A stretch of 17,718 nt of DNA from JBBQSU01 sp038234815 (GTDB lineage Bacteria; Planctomycetota; Phycisphaerae; Tepidisphaerales; Tepidisphaeraceae). Position 1 is the first letter of the stretch. Every line of letters begins with the position of its first letter. The stretch lies in assembly GCA_038234815.1 (NCBI GenBank), contig JBBQSU010000078.1:1-17718 (forward strand), written 5' to 3'. Both the position numbers and the translations under genes were made by a program. Shown here piece after piece: positions 6,019-13,169 of this stretch. The notes below the pieces were generated by a model. That model ran no database searches and was not told where the DNA came from. It saw only the letters and a list, made by a program, of their open reading frames with translations.

Positions 6019-7110
6019 ATGAAGATTCGTCTGGTACATTTCGTTCCGACCGACTTGGACTATCAATCGATCCGCGCGCTGGAGATGCTGGGCGCGAAGT
6101 TGGGGGATGAGTTTGAAGTTTTCCGAATCACGGTCGGGCCGAAGGGCACGTTCCGATCCTGGGCGAGCGCCGCATGGCATTTGCGCAACGAATATCCCGC
6201 CGACGTGTTGCACGGATGGGGCGCCGAGGCCATGACGACCGCAGTCTTGAGCGGGGCCGATCATATTCTCTTCTCGCCCATCGGCTTCCCCACCCGCCGC
6301 AGCACGGCCTGGCTGCGGGCGATCACGACCTACCGCAGCGTCGAAACACTATGCCCCACCGCGACGATGCGTCGAGTGCTGATCGAGCGTGGCATCCACC
6401 CCGACCGCTGTCACCTGCTGCGCCCGGGAGTGGATTTCAGCAAAATCCGCAGCCGTAGAGACCCCGCCTTGCGAGCCAGTCTCGGGTTTTCAGACCGCGA
6501 TTTCGTGCTGCTGGGCACGGGCGAATCAACCCGGCAGAGTGCGCACGAGATGGCCGTGCGAAGCGCGATCGTCCTGCACAAGCTTGACGAGAAATACAAG
6601 TTGCTGCTGTGGGGACGAGGACGGCAGGTGCTGCACGTTCGTAAGATGGCCGAAAATTTGAATGATCCTCAAGTGCTGCACTTGGCCGAAGAGAGGCTGA
6701 AACGATCGGTGGAGTTTGAGCAGCTTCTACCCGCAGCCGACGCCGTGATCGTCACCGCCGATGGCCCGGCTCCGACGCTGCCCGTCGTAATAGCGATGGC
6801 CGCAGGGCTGCCCATCGTCGCTTCGGTGAGTTACACCATTTCAGAATTGCTCGAAGACCGTCACACGGCTCTGATGACCGGAAGATCAACTCCGCGCGAA
6901 CTAGCCCGGCGAGTGCTCGACCTGCAGGCCGACGTGCGTATGCAATGGTCCATCTCCGACATGGCCAAAACCGAAGCCTACGCCTACTTTGCGATGTCTC
7001 GCTTCATAGATCAGCACCGCCAGGCTTATCGCCAAATAGCCGAAGGCAAGAGCATCCACCTCCCCGAGCCAGCCACCAGCGCTGGCCTGCGGTTCCATGG
7101 CCAAATCTAG
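6019..7110 (+). CDS. Glycosyltransferase family 4-like (GT-B fold) protein
   Basis: A 363-residue cytoplasmic or membrane-associated GT-B protein, expected to move a sugar from a nucleotide donor to an envelope or exopolysaccharide acceptor. The N-terminal Rossmann half runs from MKIRLVHFVPTDLD to about residue 135 (LLRPGVDFSKI, the typical linker). The C-terminal half has DFVLLGTGES, KYKLLLWGRG and the donor-site segment LPVVIAMAAGLPIVAS (254-269). The usual EX7E pair of GT4 enzymes is not kept: the Glu expected just before AMAAG is Ile258, and the upstream partner region reads TADGPAPT. It may therefore use a variant mechanism or be a binding protein. The start follows the family N-terminus; no good SD is seen (only AGG 2 nt before ATG). 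It converges with the GNAT gene across 65 bp, where only a weak TGGCCA hairpin (7143-7162) is visible. Confidence 0.75.
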   Translation: MKIRLVHFVPTDLDYQSIRALEMLGAKLGDEFEVFRITVGPKGTFRSWASAAWHLRNEYPADVLHGWGAEAMTTAVLSGADHILFSPIGFPTRRSTAWLRAITTYRSVETLCPTATMRRVLIERGIHPDRCHLLRPGVDFSKIRSRRDPALRASLGFSDRDFVLLGTGESTRQSAHEMAVRSAIVLHKLDEKYKLLLWGRGRQVLHVRKMAENLNDPQVLHLAEERLKRSVEFEQLLPAADAVIVTADGPAPTLPVVIAMAAGLPIVASVSYTISELLEDRHTALMTGRSTPRELARRVLDLQADVRMQWSISDMAKTEAYAYFAMSRFIDQHRQAYRQIAEGKSIHLPEPATSAGLRFHGQI

Positions 7111-7175
7111 AAACAGGTGATTCGTTTCGGCGACGTCCTGGTTGGCCATTGCCCTCTGGCCATGGATCATTCCGT

Positions 7176-8003
7176 TCAGACCTTGCTGCTCACAGGGATT
7201 ACGAAGGATTCCACCTCCCCGATCCTCTCAAAGCCGTATTCGCCGAGCAGACGAATCGCCATCTTATTCTCTGGGTTGACGCGAAAGAAAACATGCTTGA
7301 ACAACGACCGAGCGCAAATTTCGATTCCGCGATTCATCATCATCCTGCCGAGTTCGCTTTGCCGGAAATCGGACGAGACAAACAAGGCTGCAATCCTGCC
7401 CACGTCCCCCACCGCCAGCACGCCGACGTGCGCTACCGCCCGACCTTCAAACAAGGCCAGCAGGGAATCCCAGTGCGGATCGTCGAGATGCCGTTCAAAG
7501 CCGTCAGCCAGTGCCGGTTCGTTCCAGCGGGCGCTCATCTCCAGACCAATCTGCCTTACATGCCGGAAACTGGCGCGGCTGGGGATGATTCTAACACCGG
7601 CGATGTCGGGCAAATCCCGGCGACCCAACGCCGACAAATAGTAAATGTCGCGCTTCTCCCGAATATAGCCGCTTTGGGCAAGATGGTTTCGTAAAGTCTG
7701 GGACTGAGCTGGATCGATGCTCGGGTTGAGCGTCCATTGCAGGCACGTTGCGCCCAGCGAGTCAAAGTGCGCCTTTACCTGCGCGCAGGTTTGCTCGGGA
7801 TTCATCCCGGCAGGCAGGCAGGCGTCCCGAATCTGGTTCGCATCACGCAATCGCCCAAGCGACGCGTTGACGATCGCCGAGCCGACATCGAGTGTGGTCG
7901 TTTCACCGAGGTGCTGCGAAAAATGCAGTTGCGTGCGATGAAACAGTCGAACCAGATCGGCCGGCGAAGTGGCCGGGTGAGATTGAAGAACAGGCAGTGA
8001 CAT
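7176..8003 (-). CDS. GNAT-family N-acetyltransferase
   Basis: A 275-residue protein whose C-terminal part (about 136-270) is a GNAT domain transferring an acyl group from acyl-CoA to an amine. Motif A is seen in VGRIAALFVSSDFRQSELGRMMM (202-223). The pyrophosphate-loop glycines are reduced to a single G (QSELGR instead of Q/RxxGxG/A). Motif B is NPENKMAIRLLGEYGFERIG (243-262). The N-terminal 130 residues are less typical and could be a second, degenerate GNAT half or a substrate domain. The frame is open to 8147, overlapping mtaB, but ATG 8003 is preferred because a TACAAT hexamer ends 8 nt upstream. The substrate is unknown. It lies 68 bp downstream of mtaB in the same direction. Confidence 0.78.
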   Translation of the reverse strand: MSLPVLQSHPATSPADLVRLFHRTQLHFSQHLGETTTLDVGSAIVNASLGRLRDANQIRDACLPAGMNPEQTCAQVKAHFDSLGATCLQWTLNPSIDPAQSQTLRNHLAQSGYIREKRDIYYLSALGRRDLPDIAGVRIIPSRASFRHVRQIGLEMSARWNEPALADGFERHLDDPHWDSLLALFEGRAVAHVGVLAVGDVGRIAALFVSSDFRQSELGRMMMNRGIEICARSLFKHVFFRVNPENKMAIRLLGEYGFERIGEVESFVIPVSSKV

Positions 8004-8011
8004 CGAACGGC

Positions 8012-8017
8012 ATTGTA
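8012..8017 (-). promoter_or_regulatory. -10 hexamer of the GNAT gene, likely leaderless
   Basis: On the minus strand TACAAT (5 of 6) ends 8 nt before ATG 8003, with no SD between them. No convincing -35 is found at 16-18 nt. It lies in the 68-bp gap after the mtaB stop. Confidence 0.4.
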
Positions 8018-8071
8018 GGCCATTGCCCGCAGAGACGCACCGCCGGCATCGCCCCTGATCGACGCGCGATT

Positions 8072-9517
8072 CTAACGCGGCAGAACGCGCCGGAGGGAGC
8101 CGTGCGTTCGAGTGGGTGTCACCCGGTCGATGGTCACTTCCACCCAATCGCCGTCCTGAACAGATTCCGATTCAAAGTGAACGTCGAAATAGCGCTCGCA
8201 GCGGCCGTGCCGCAGGCCGGGCGTTTTATCATTTGCCCGCTCCACCAGCAGTTGCACCGACTGCCCGACGAATGGCCTGCGGTAATCGAGACTGCATTCC
8301 GACGCGAACTTCTGCAAAATCTCGATGCGCTCGGTGACAACGCTCGATTGCACGAACTGTCCGGTCCACCGGGCGGCGGCGGTTCCCACGCGCGGGCTGA
8401 ATGGAAACGCATGGATGTGAATGAAGCGCGCCTCCCGGGCCAGATCGAGCGTCTGCTGAAACTCCGCGTCGGTTTCGCCGGGAAAGCCGACGATGATATC
8501 GGTGGTGATGGCAGGGGAATCGAAACTGGCATGAACCCGCTGGAGCATCTGGAGATAATCGTTCCGGGTGTATTGGCGATGCATGCGCTTGAGGAGACGA
8601 TCCGACCCACTTTGCAACGGAAGATGAAAATGCGGCACCACCTGACAGTGATTCTTCAACACGGCGACAAGGTCATCGGTCAGATCGCCGGGCTCGAGGC
8701 TGCTGAGCCGCAGTCGCTTAAGCCCCGGCACGTGCATACACAATCCGGCAATAAGTTCTGTCAGTGGCGACGGGCCGGTTGGGGCCTGGCGACGTCGGAG
8801 CGCGGTGGGTTGCCCGAAAGCCCCAAGGAAGATGCCCGTCAAGACGATTTCGACATGGCCGGAATCGACCAGCCTCCGGGCTTCATCGAGAACGTCGCCC
8901 GGCGGCTTGCTCCACAGCACGGGACGAAGCGACGGGATGATGCAATAGGTGCAGTGCGCGTCGCAGCCGTCTTGTATTTTCAAGAATGCCCGCTGGCGAC
9001 CAGACTGATGCTGGCCGAAGATGGGCAGGGAATTCGTACCAGGGGCCGGCGATCGACCGGCAGCGGCCACCGGCGCGGTGGGGGTTTGGGTCTGAGCATC
9101 CATCCACTGGTCCAGCAGATCGTTGAGCCGCCGAGAGACATTTTCATGATGGGTGACCACGGCATCCACACCGGGCAAGCGCGCCGCAGCGGCGTGGTCA
9201 CTGGTGGCCCAGCATCCGGTCAGGATGACCCTTCCGCGCCCCTCCGGCAGGCCATCGCCTTGCGCCCGTTCCTCGCCCACCGGCCCGCAAGCAGCGGCGG
9301 CCAAAATCGGCAGTCTGACGGCTTTACGAGCTTCATACCGGCTTTTCGCCCCGGCCTGCCCGGTCACACTACAGGTGTTAACCACACGCAGGTCGGCATG
9401 CGCCGCATCGGCCTCGGTCAACCCGCGGGCGCGCAGCAATGCCGCCAGTTGTTCGCTCTCGTACTGGTTCACTTTGCAGCCAAGGGTGACGATCGAGAAT
9501 GTTCGTATCCGGTTCAT
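8072..9517 (-). CDS. mtaB: tRNA t6A37 methylthiotransferase MtaB
   Basis: A 481-residue radical-SAM enzyme of the MiaB/RimO/MtaB family, which adds a methylthio group to t6A37 of tRNA to give ms2t6A. The N-terminal UPF0004 domain carries its cluster cysteines at C14 (TLGCKVNQYES), C49 (NTCSVTG) and C102 (TGCWATS). The radical-SAM cluster motif is C185-xxx-C189-xx-C192 (GCDAHCTYCIIP). The substrate-side motifs VLTGIFLGAFG, LPLQSGSDRLLKRM and IIVGFPGETDAEF match the MtaB branch. A TRAM-like RNA-binding domain ends the protein (about 412-480). It is some 40-50 residues longer than usual: extra Gly/Ala/Arg-rich sequence lies about 72-97 and again about 140-172. No SD precedes ATG 9517. Confidence 0.9.
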   Translation of the reverse strand: MNRIRTFSIVTLGCKVNQYESEQLAALLRARGLTEADAAHADLRVVNTCSVTGQAGAKSRYEARKAVRLPILAAAACGPVGEERAQGDGLPEGRGRVILTGCWATSDHAAAARLPGVDAVVTHHENVSRRLNDLLDQWMDAQTQTPTAPVAAAGRSPAPGTNSLPIFGQHQSGRQRAFLKIQDGCDAHCTYCIIPSLRPVLWSKPPGDVLDEARRLVDSGHVEIVLTGIFLGAFGQPTALRRRQAPTGPSPLTELIAGLCMHVPGLKRLRLSSLEPGDLTDDLVAVLKNHCQVVPHFHLPLQSGSDRLLKRMHRQYTRNDYLQMLQRVHASFDSPAITTDIIVGFPGETDAEFQQTLDLAREARFIHIHAFPFSPRVGTAAARWTGQFVQSSVVTERIEILQKFASECSLDYRRPFVGQSVQLLVERANDKTPGLRHGRCERYFDVHFESESVQDGDWVEVTIDRVTPTRTHGSLRRVLPR

Positions 9518-9665
9518 GCCAGAACTTTTCTATCCTAAACAGCGTCTGATAATAAGAACTCGTGGTTTATAGGGGTAAACGATGTTGAACAACTACCCCC
9601 GAGAGGGTACACATTACGTTCTAACGATTGATTGGCGGCGAAGATAGTACCTGCCTACCCATCCC

Positions 9666-9671
9666 AAGGAG
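9666..9671 (+). promoter_or_regulatory. Strong Shine-Dalgarno of the pilM-type gene
   Basis: AAGGAG 6 nt before ATG 9678 fixes the start. The 160-bp divergent region 9518-9677 must hold promoters for both mtaB and the pilus-type operon. The best plus-strand candidate is TTGAAC (9585-9590) with TACACA (9608-9613) at 17 nt, which is weak. Confidence 0.7.
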
Positions 9672-9677
9672 CTTTAC

Positions 9678-11825
9678 ATGGCGTCCGCCCGTTACGCGTG
9701 GGGAATTGATGTCGGAAATCGTGCCCTCAAAGCCGTTAAATTGGTGCGCGATGCTACCGGCGCCTTGAAGATCGATGACTTCGAGGTCATCGAGCACGAA
9801 ACCGTCCTGTCCAACGCCGGTGACAACCGCGAATCTCTGGTGCAGTCGGCGCTGGCGAACTTCGTTCAGCGGCATCCAATGAAGGGTGGAGGCTCGCTGG
9901 CTTTGGGTGTAAGTGGGCAGACCTCGTTCGCGCGGTTTATCAAGCTTCCTCCGGTCGAGCCGGCTAAAATCCCCGAAATCGTCCGCTTCGAGGCAATTCA
10001 GCAGATTCCGTTCCCGCTCGACGACGTGGAATGGAGTTATCAGCTTTTTCGGGACCCTGGTTCGCCGGATGTCGAAGTCGGCATCTTCGCCATGCGTAAA
10101 GAGTTGGTGAATCACTGGCTCAAGTATTTCACCGACATCGACCTGAGCGTGTCGGCAGTGCAAATGAATCCGCTGGCGGTTTACAACGCCATGAACCACG
10201 AGGGGCGGCTCAACGGCACCACCATGCTGATCGACCTGGGTGCCGAAAACACCGATCTGATCATCTCCGAAGGCGAGACCATCTGGCTTCGTTCGATTCC
10301 CATCGGTGGAAACAATTTCACCGAGGCCCTGGTCAAAGCTTTTAAGCTGAACTTCGCCAAGGCCGAGGAACTCAAGCGCAACGCGCCGAGCAGCAAATTC
10401 GCCAAGCAGATTTTCCAGGCGATGCGACCGATCTTCGCCGACCTGGTCTCCGAAATTCAGCGATCGATCGGTTTTTACTCCTCGGTGCATCGAGAGTCGC
10501 GGATCGACAAGGTGCTGGCCCTGGGTGGCACGTTCCGCCTGCCGGGCCTGCAGAAATACCTTCAGCAAAACCTGCAACTGGATGTTGAAGCCGTTAAGAG
10601 CCTTTCGATCGGGCAACCCAGCGACGCCAAACTTGCCGGCTCTTACAACGAAAACCTGCTGTCGGTGGCCAGTGCTTATGGCCTGGCGGTTCAGGCGATG
10701 GGCGACGCCAAAATCAACAGCTCACTCTTGCCCGAAAAAATCCGCCGCGAACGGATGTGGCGAGACAAAACCAAGTGGTTTGGTCTGGCCGCAGCCGGCT
10801 TTGTACTGGGCGCAGGTGTAGCCTACACGCGTTACTTTATCGAAGACTTCCGAGTGAAGGTGTCCGCGGATGCGAACCAGCAGCGGATCAACAATGTGAT
10901 GGGCACAGCTCGCACACTCGATACGCAGTGGTCGGATATCGAAAACCGAGGCGGCCCAGACCGCGCCCGGATCAATGCCATCCGCAACCTCACCCATTAT
11001 CGCACGCTTTGGTCCGAACTGCTTTCCACCATGACCGCTAAGCTGCCGGCCCCTCAGCCGGCGCTGCTGACCGGAAAACTGCAAGACATCAAATCCATTC
11101 CGCGGGGGGCGCGGCAACAGATACTGATCGACCAGATTTCCACGCAGTATCGCCCGAACATTGGCGCGATCGCGGATGACCCGGATTTCAAAAAGTTCAT
11201 TTCAGAAGGTGCGATGCCGACCATGCCTGTCGGAGGCGACGCCCCGCCTATGGATTTTTCCAGTCCAATGGGAATGGGCGGGGACGATTTTAGTGCCCCC
11301 CCGACCGGACCGATTGCGCCGACCAATTCCAAGCGTGGATTTCTCATCACACTTAGAGTGACCACACCCTTCGCCGACGCCTACACCTTGGTGGAAAAGA
11401 AATACGTCGAGGCCCTGAGAGCGATGAATGACAAGTCGATCAAACCGGGCGCGCAGTTTTATGTCGCCCGGGCGGAGATCGTGCAGGCGTTGAAGGTGCC
11501 CCAGGACGCGACCAAGGTGACCGCGCTGGCCGCGGGACAGGCCGTCATCAACCGCGAGCGCCAAGCCCAGGCCACCGCCGCGGGCGCGGCCGGTGCCCCC
11601 GGGACCGGCGCGCCGATTCCGGGGGGATTTGTCCCCCCCGGCGAATCGTCCCGCGTGCCGTTTGGCGGCGGTGCCCCCGCTGCTGGTGGTGGCACGCAGG
11701 GTGATCCGGCGATTTTCATTGACCGGCTGACCGGTGAAGACATGCACGATGACTGGAGCCTGACCATCTTGGTTGCCGTGGTGATCGATCCCCCGCCAGC
11801 CGTGCAGACGGCGGCGGGCCGTTAG
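9678..11825 (+). CDS. PilM-PilN fusion: type IV pilus-type inner-membrane alignment protein
   Basis: A 715-residue protein, about twice the size of PilM. Residues 1-340 are a PilM-type actin-like ATPase domain: phosphate loop WGIDVGNRALKAVKLV (8-23), IRFEAIQQIPFPLDDVEWSY-like PilM core (here VRFEAIQQIPFP), second phosphate motif MLIDLGAENTDLII, and adenosine motif VLALGGTFRLPGLQKYL. Immediately after comes a PilN-like segment: INSSLLPEKIRRER (346 on), a transmembrane helix at 367-387, a short coiled region and RINAIRNLTHYRTLWSELL, matching the order of the PilN N-terminus. In canonical systems PilM binds the cytoplasmic INLLP tail of PilN; here the two are in one chain. The remainder (about 430-715) would be periplasmic: a domain with FLITLRVTTPF near 554, a Gly/Ala/Pro-rich stretch about 620-680, and DRLTGEDMHDDWSL near 682. 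It is first in a three-gene operon. Confidence 0.85.
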   Translation: MASARYAWGIDVGNRALKAVKLVRDATGALKIDDFEVIEHETVLSNAGDNRESLVQSALANFVQRHPMKGGGSLALGVSGQTSFARFIKLPPVEPAKIPEIVRFEAIQQIPFPLDDVEWSYQLFRDPGSPDVEVGIFAMRKELVNHWLKYFTDIDLSVSAVQMNPLAVYNAMNHEGRLNGTTMLIDLGAENTDLIISEGETIWLRSIPIGGNNFTEALVKAFKLNFAKAEELKRNAPSSKFAKQIFQAMRPIFADLVSEIQRSIGFYSSVHRESRIDKVLALGGTFRLPGLQKYLQQNLQLDVEAVKSLSIGQPSDAKLAGSYNENLLSVASAYGLAVQAMGDAKINSSLLPEKIRRERMWRDKTKWFGLAAAGFVLGAGVAYTRYFIEDFRVKVSADANQQRINNVMGTARTLDTQWSDIENRGGPDRARINAIRNLTHYRTLWSELLSTMTAKLPAPQPALLTGKLQDIKSIPRGARQQILIDQISTQYRPNIGAIADDPDFKKFISEGAMPTMPVGGDAPPMDFSSPMGMGGDDFSAPPTGPIAPTNSKRGFLITLRVTTPFADAYTLVEKKYVEALRAMNDKSIKPGAQFYVARAEIVQALKVPQDATKVTALAAGQAVINRERQAQATAAGAAGAPGTGAPIPGGFVPPGESSRVPFGGGAPAAGGGTQGDPAIFIDRLTGEDMHDDWSLTILVAVVIDPPPAVQTAAGR

Positions 11826-11849
11826 GACTTTCTTTCGTAGGAACGATTC

Positions 11850-13127
11850 ATGGATATCGTCAAGAAGAATATTGTCAGCATTATCTTCGGGGTCATTGCC
11901 CTGCTGGCGATCGTGTCGCTTTTCGTACCGCTTTCGAGCATGTATAAGGGACTCGAAGAGGCTGGTACCTCGCGGGCGCAGGTCTATACCAGCCTGAATA
12001 GCCTGTTGAGCAAGAGCAGGAATCTGCCCATCGTCAATCCCGATGCAACCGAGCCGGTTCCGCTCCAGGTCTTCCCCAACCAGCCGATCATCGACAAGGC
12101 AGACGCCGTCACCAAGCTCGTGGCGGCCGAAAGCACCGAACTGGTCAAGGCAGTTGCCGATCTCAATGCCCGACAATTGCTCGTGCCGGGTTCTCTCCCC
12201 AATCCCGAAACCAATGCGTTTCGGTTCCGCGACGAATACATCCATGAGATGACCGATGTCATTCCCGGCGTCGTGCTTCACGCCGGTGTGCCACCCACGC
12301 CGGATCAAATCCGCATGGCCCAGGAACAGCTGCTCGAAACCACCTACAAACCCCAGATCATTTATGTCAATGACAAGCCTGTGAACGAAACGCAGGTGAT
12401 GGAACAATACAATCGCGCTGCCGCGCGCGTGCCCATGCAACTGAAGCAGGCGGTCGCGGAGAAAAGCAAAATCTATATGAATGTTGATGCTCTCTCCATT
12501 CATCGCGAGCTGTTCAACCCGGCGGTCCGGCCCGAATCAATGGACATTTGGTGGGCGCAGGTGGGCGTCTGGGTACAGCGTGACATTTGCGAATCCATCA
12601 GCGCCACAAATCAGACTGCCAAGGGCATTCCTGATGCCATTGTCAAGCATTTGGTGAAACTGGAAGTGAAGGACAAGCAGTTTTTGGGTGGCCCTGCGGT
12701 CGTTGGGCCAGTGGGACCCGGAGGTCCCGGTGGGCCGAATGTCTCGGTCGCCGTCGTGGCTGACCCCAACGCCCCACCGCCCAAAAACTTTACCATCTCT
12801 CCGACCGGTCGAACCTCCAATGGCCTTTACGATGTCATCACGTTTCGCCTGACAGTCAACGTGACGGCCGCAGAGGTGCCACAGTTCCTTGCCGAACTCA
12901 GCCGCAATCGGCTCATCACCGTGACCCGCGTCATTAATGTCGTGCCGATCGATCCGGTGATCGCCGAGTCCACGGGTTATTATTATGGCCCGCAGGACGT
13001 CGTGCAGGTGGTGCTGGATGGTGAAAAATTATTCTTGCGAAGCTGGACGGAAAAGTACATGCCCCCGCGCTTGAAGCGTACTTTGGGCATTCCCGACGCC
13101 CCGCCGCCTGCGGTCGTGGGCCGCTGA
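11850..13127 (+). CDS. PilO-like single-pass inner-membrane protein
   Basis: A 425-residue protein with no close named family that I can recognise. A short cytoplasmic N-terminus (MDIVKKN) is followed by one transmembrane helix (about 8-28, IVSIIFGVIALLAIVSLFVPL), then a helical, coiled-like stretch and a large periplasmic part. Near 325-370 the sequence YDVITFRLTVNVTAAEVPQF, then LAELSRNRLITVTRVI, has the strand-helix-strand pattern of the PilO C-terminal ferredoxin-like domain. A collagen-like GP-rich insert (about 280-297) precedes it. The start is supported by AGGA 7 nt upstream. The gene lies 24 bp after the PilM-PilN fusion, which is where pilO lies in pilMNOPQ operons. Bitopic PilO-like proteins with long extensions, such as Amuc_1100 beside a pilM gene in Akkermansia, are a useful comparison, though homology is not shown here. 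Confidence 0.65.
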   Translation: MDIVKKNIVSIIFGVIALLAIVSLFVPLSSMYKGLEEAGTSRAQVYTSLNSLLSKSRNLPIVNPDATEPVPLQVFPNQPIIDKADAVTKLVAAESTELVKAVADLNARQLLVPGSLPNPETNAFRFRDEYIHEMTDVIPGVVLHAGVPPTPDQIRMAQEQLLETTYKPQIIYVNDKPVNETQVMEQYNRAAARVPMQLKQAVAEKSKIYMNVDALSIHRELFNPAVRPESMDIWWAQVGVWVQRDICESISATNQTAKGIPDAIVKHLVKLEVKDKQFLGGPAVVGPVGPGGPGGPNVSVAVVADPNAPPPKNFTISPTGRTSNGLYDVITFRLTVNVTAAEVPQFLAELSRNRLITVTRVINVVPIDPVIAESTGYYYGPQDVVQVVLDGEKLFLRSWTEKYMPPRLKRTLGIPDAPPPAVVGR

Positions 13128-13169
13128 AAAGCTGTTGATGACACTAGACCGTTGTAAAACAGGGAAACC

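Noticed and set aside
7143..7162. Terminator between the convergent glycosyltransferase and GNAT genes
   Set aside because: TGGCCA repeated around an 8-nt loop gives only a 6-bp stem with no T-run on either strand; too weak to call.
7892..9538. Long open frame of 548 codons on the plus strand
   Set aside because: It is wholly antisense to mtaB and part of the GNAT gene, both of which have clear family motifs; long antisense frames are expected in high-GC coding DNA.
9621..10616. 331-codon minus-strand frame under the PilM domain
   Set aside because: It is antisense to the well-conserved PilM actin-like domain and has no family signature.
11202..12503. 433-codon minus-strand frame across the pilus-type operon
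   Set aside because: It is antisense to two SD-led operon genes, rich in His/Arg/Gly/Asp of shadow type, with no recognisable domain.
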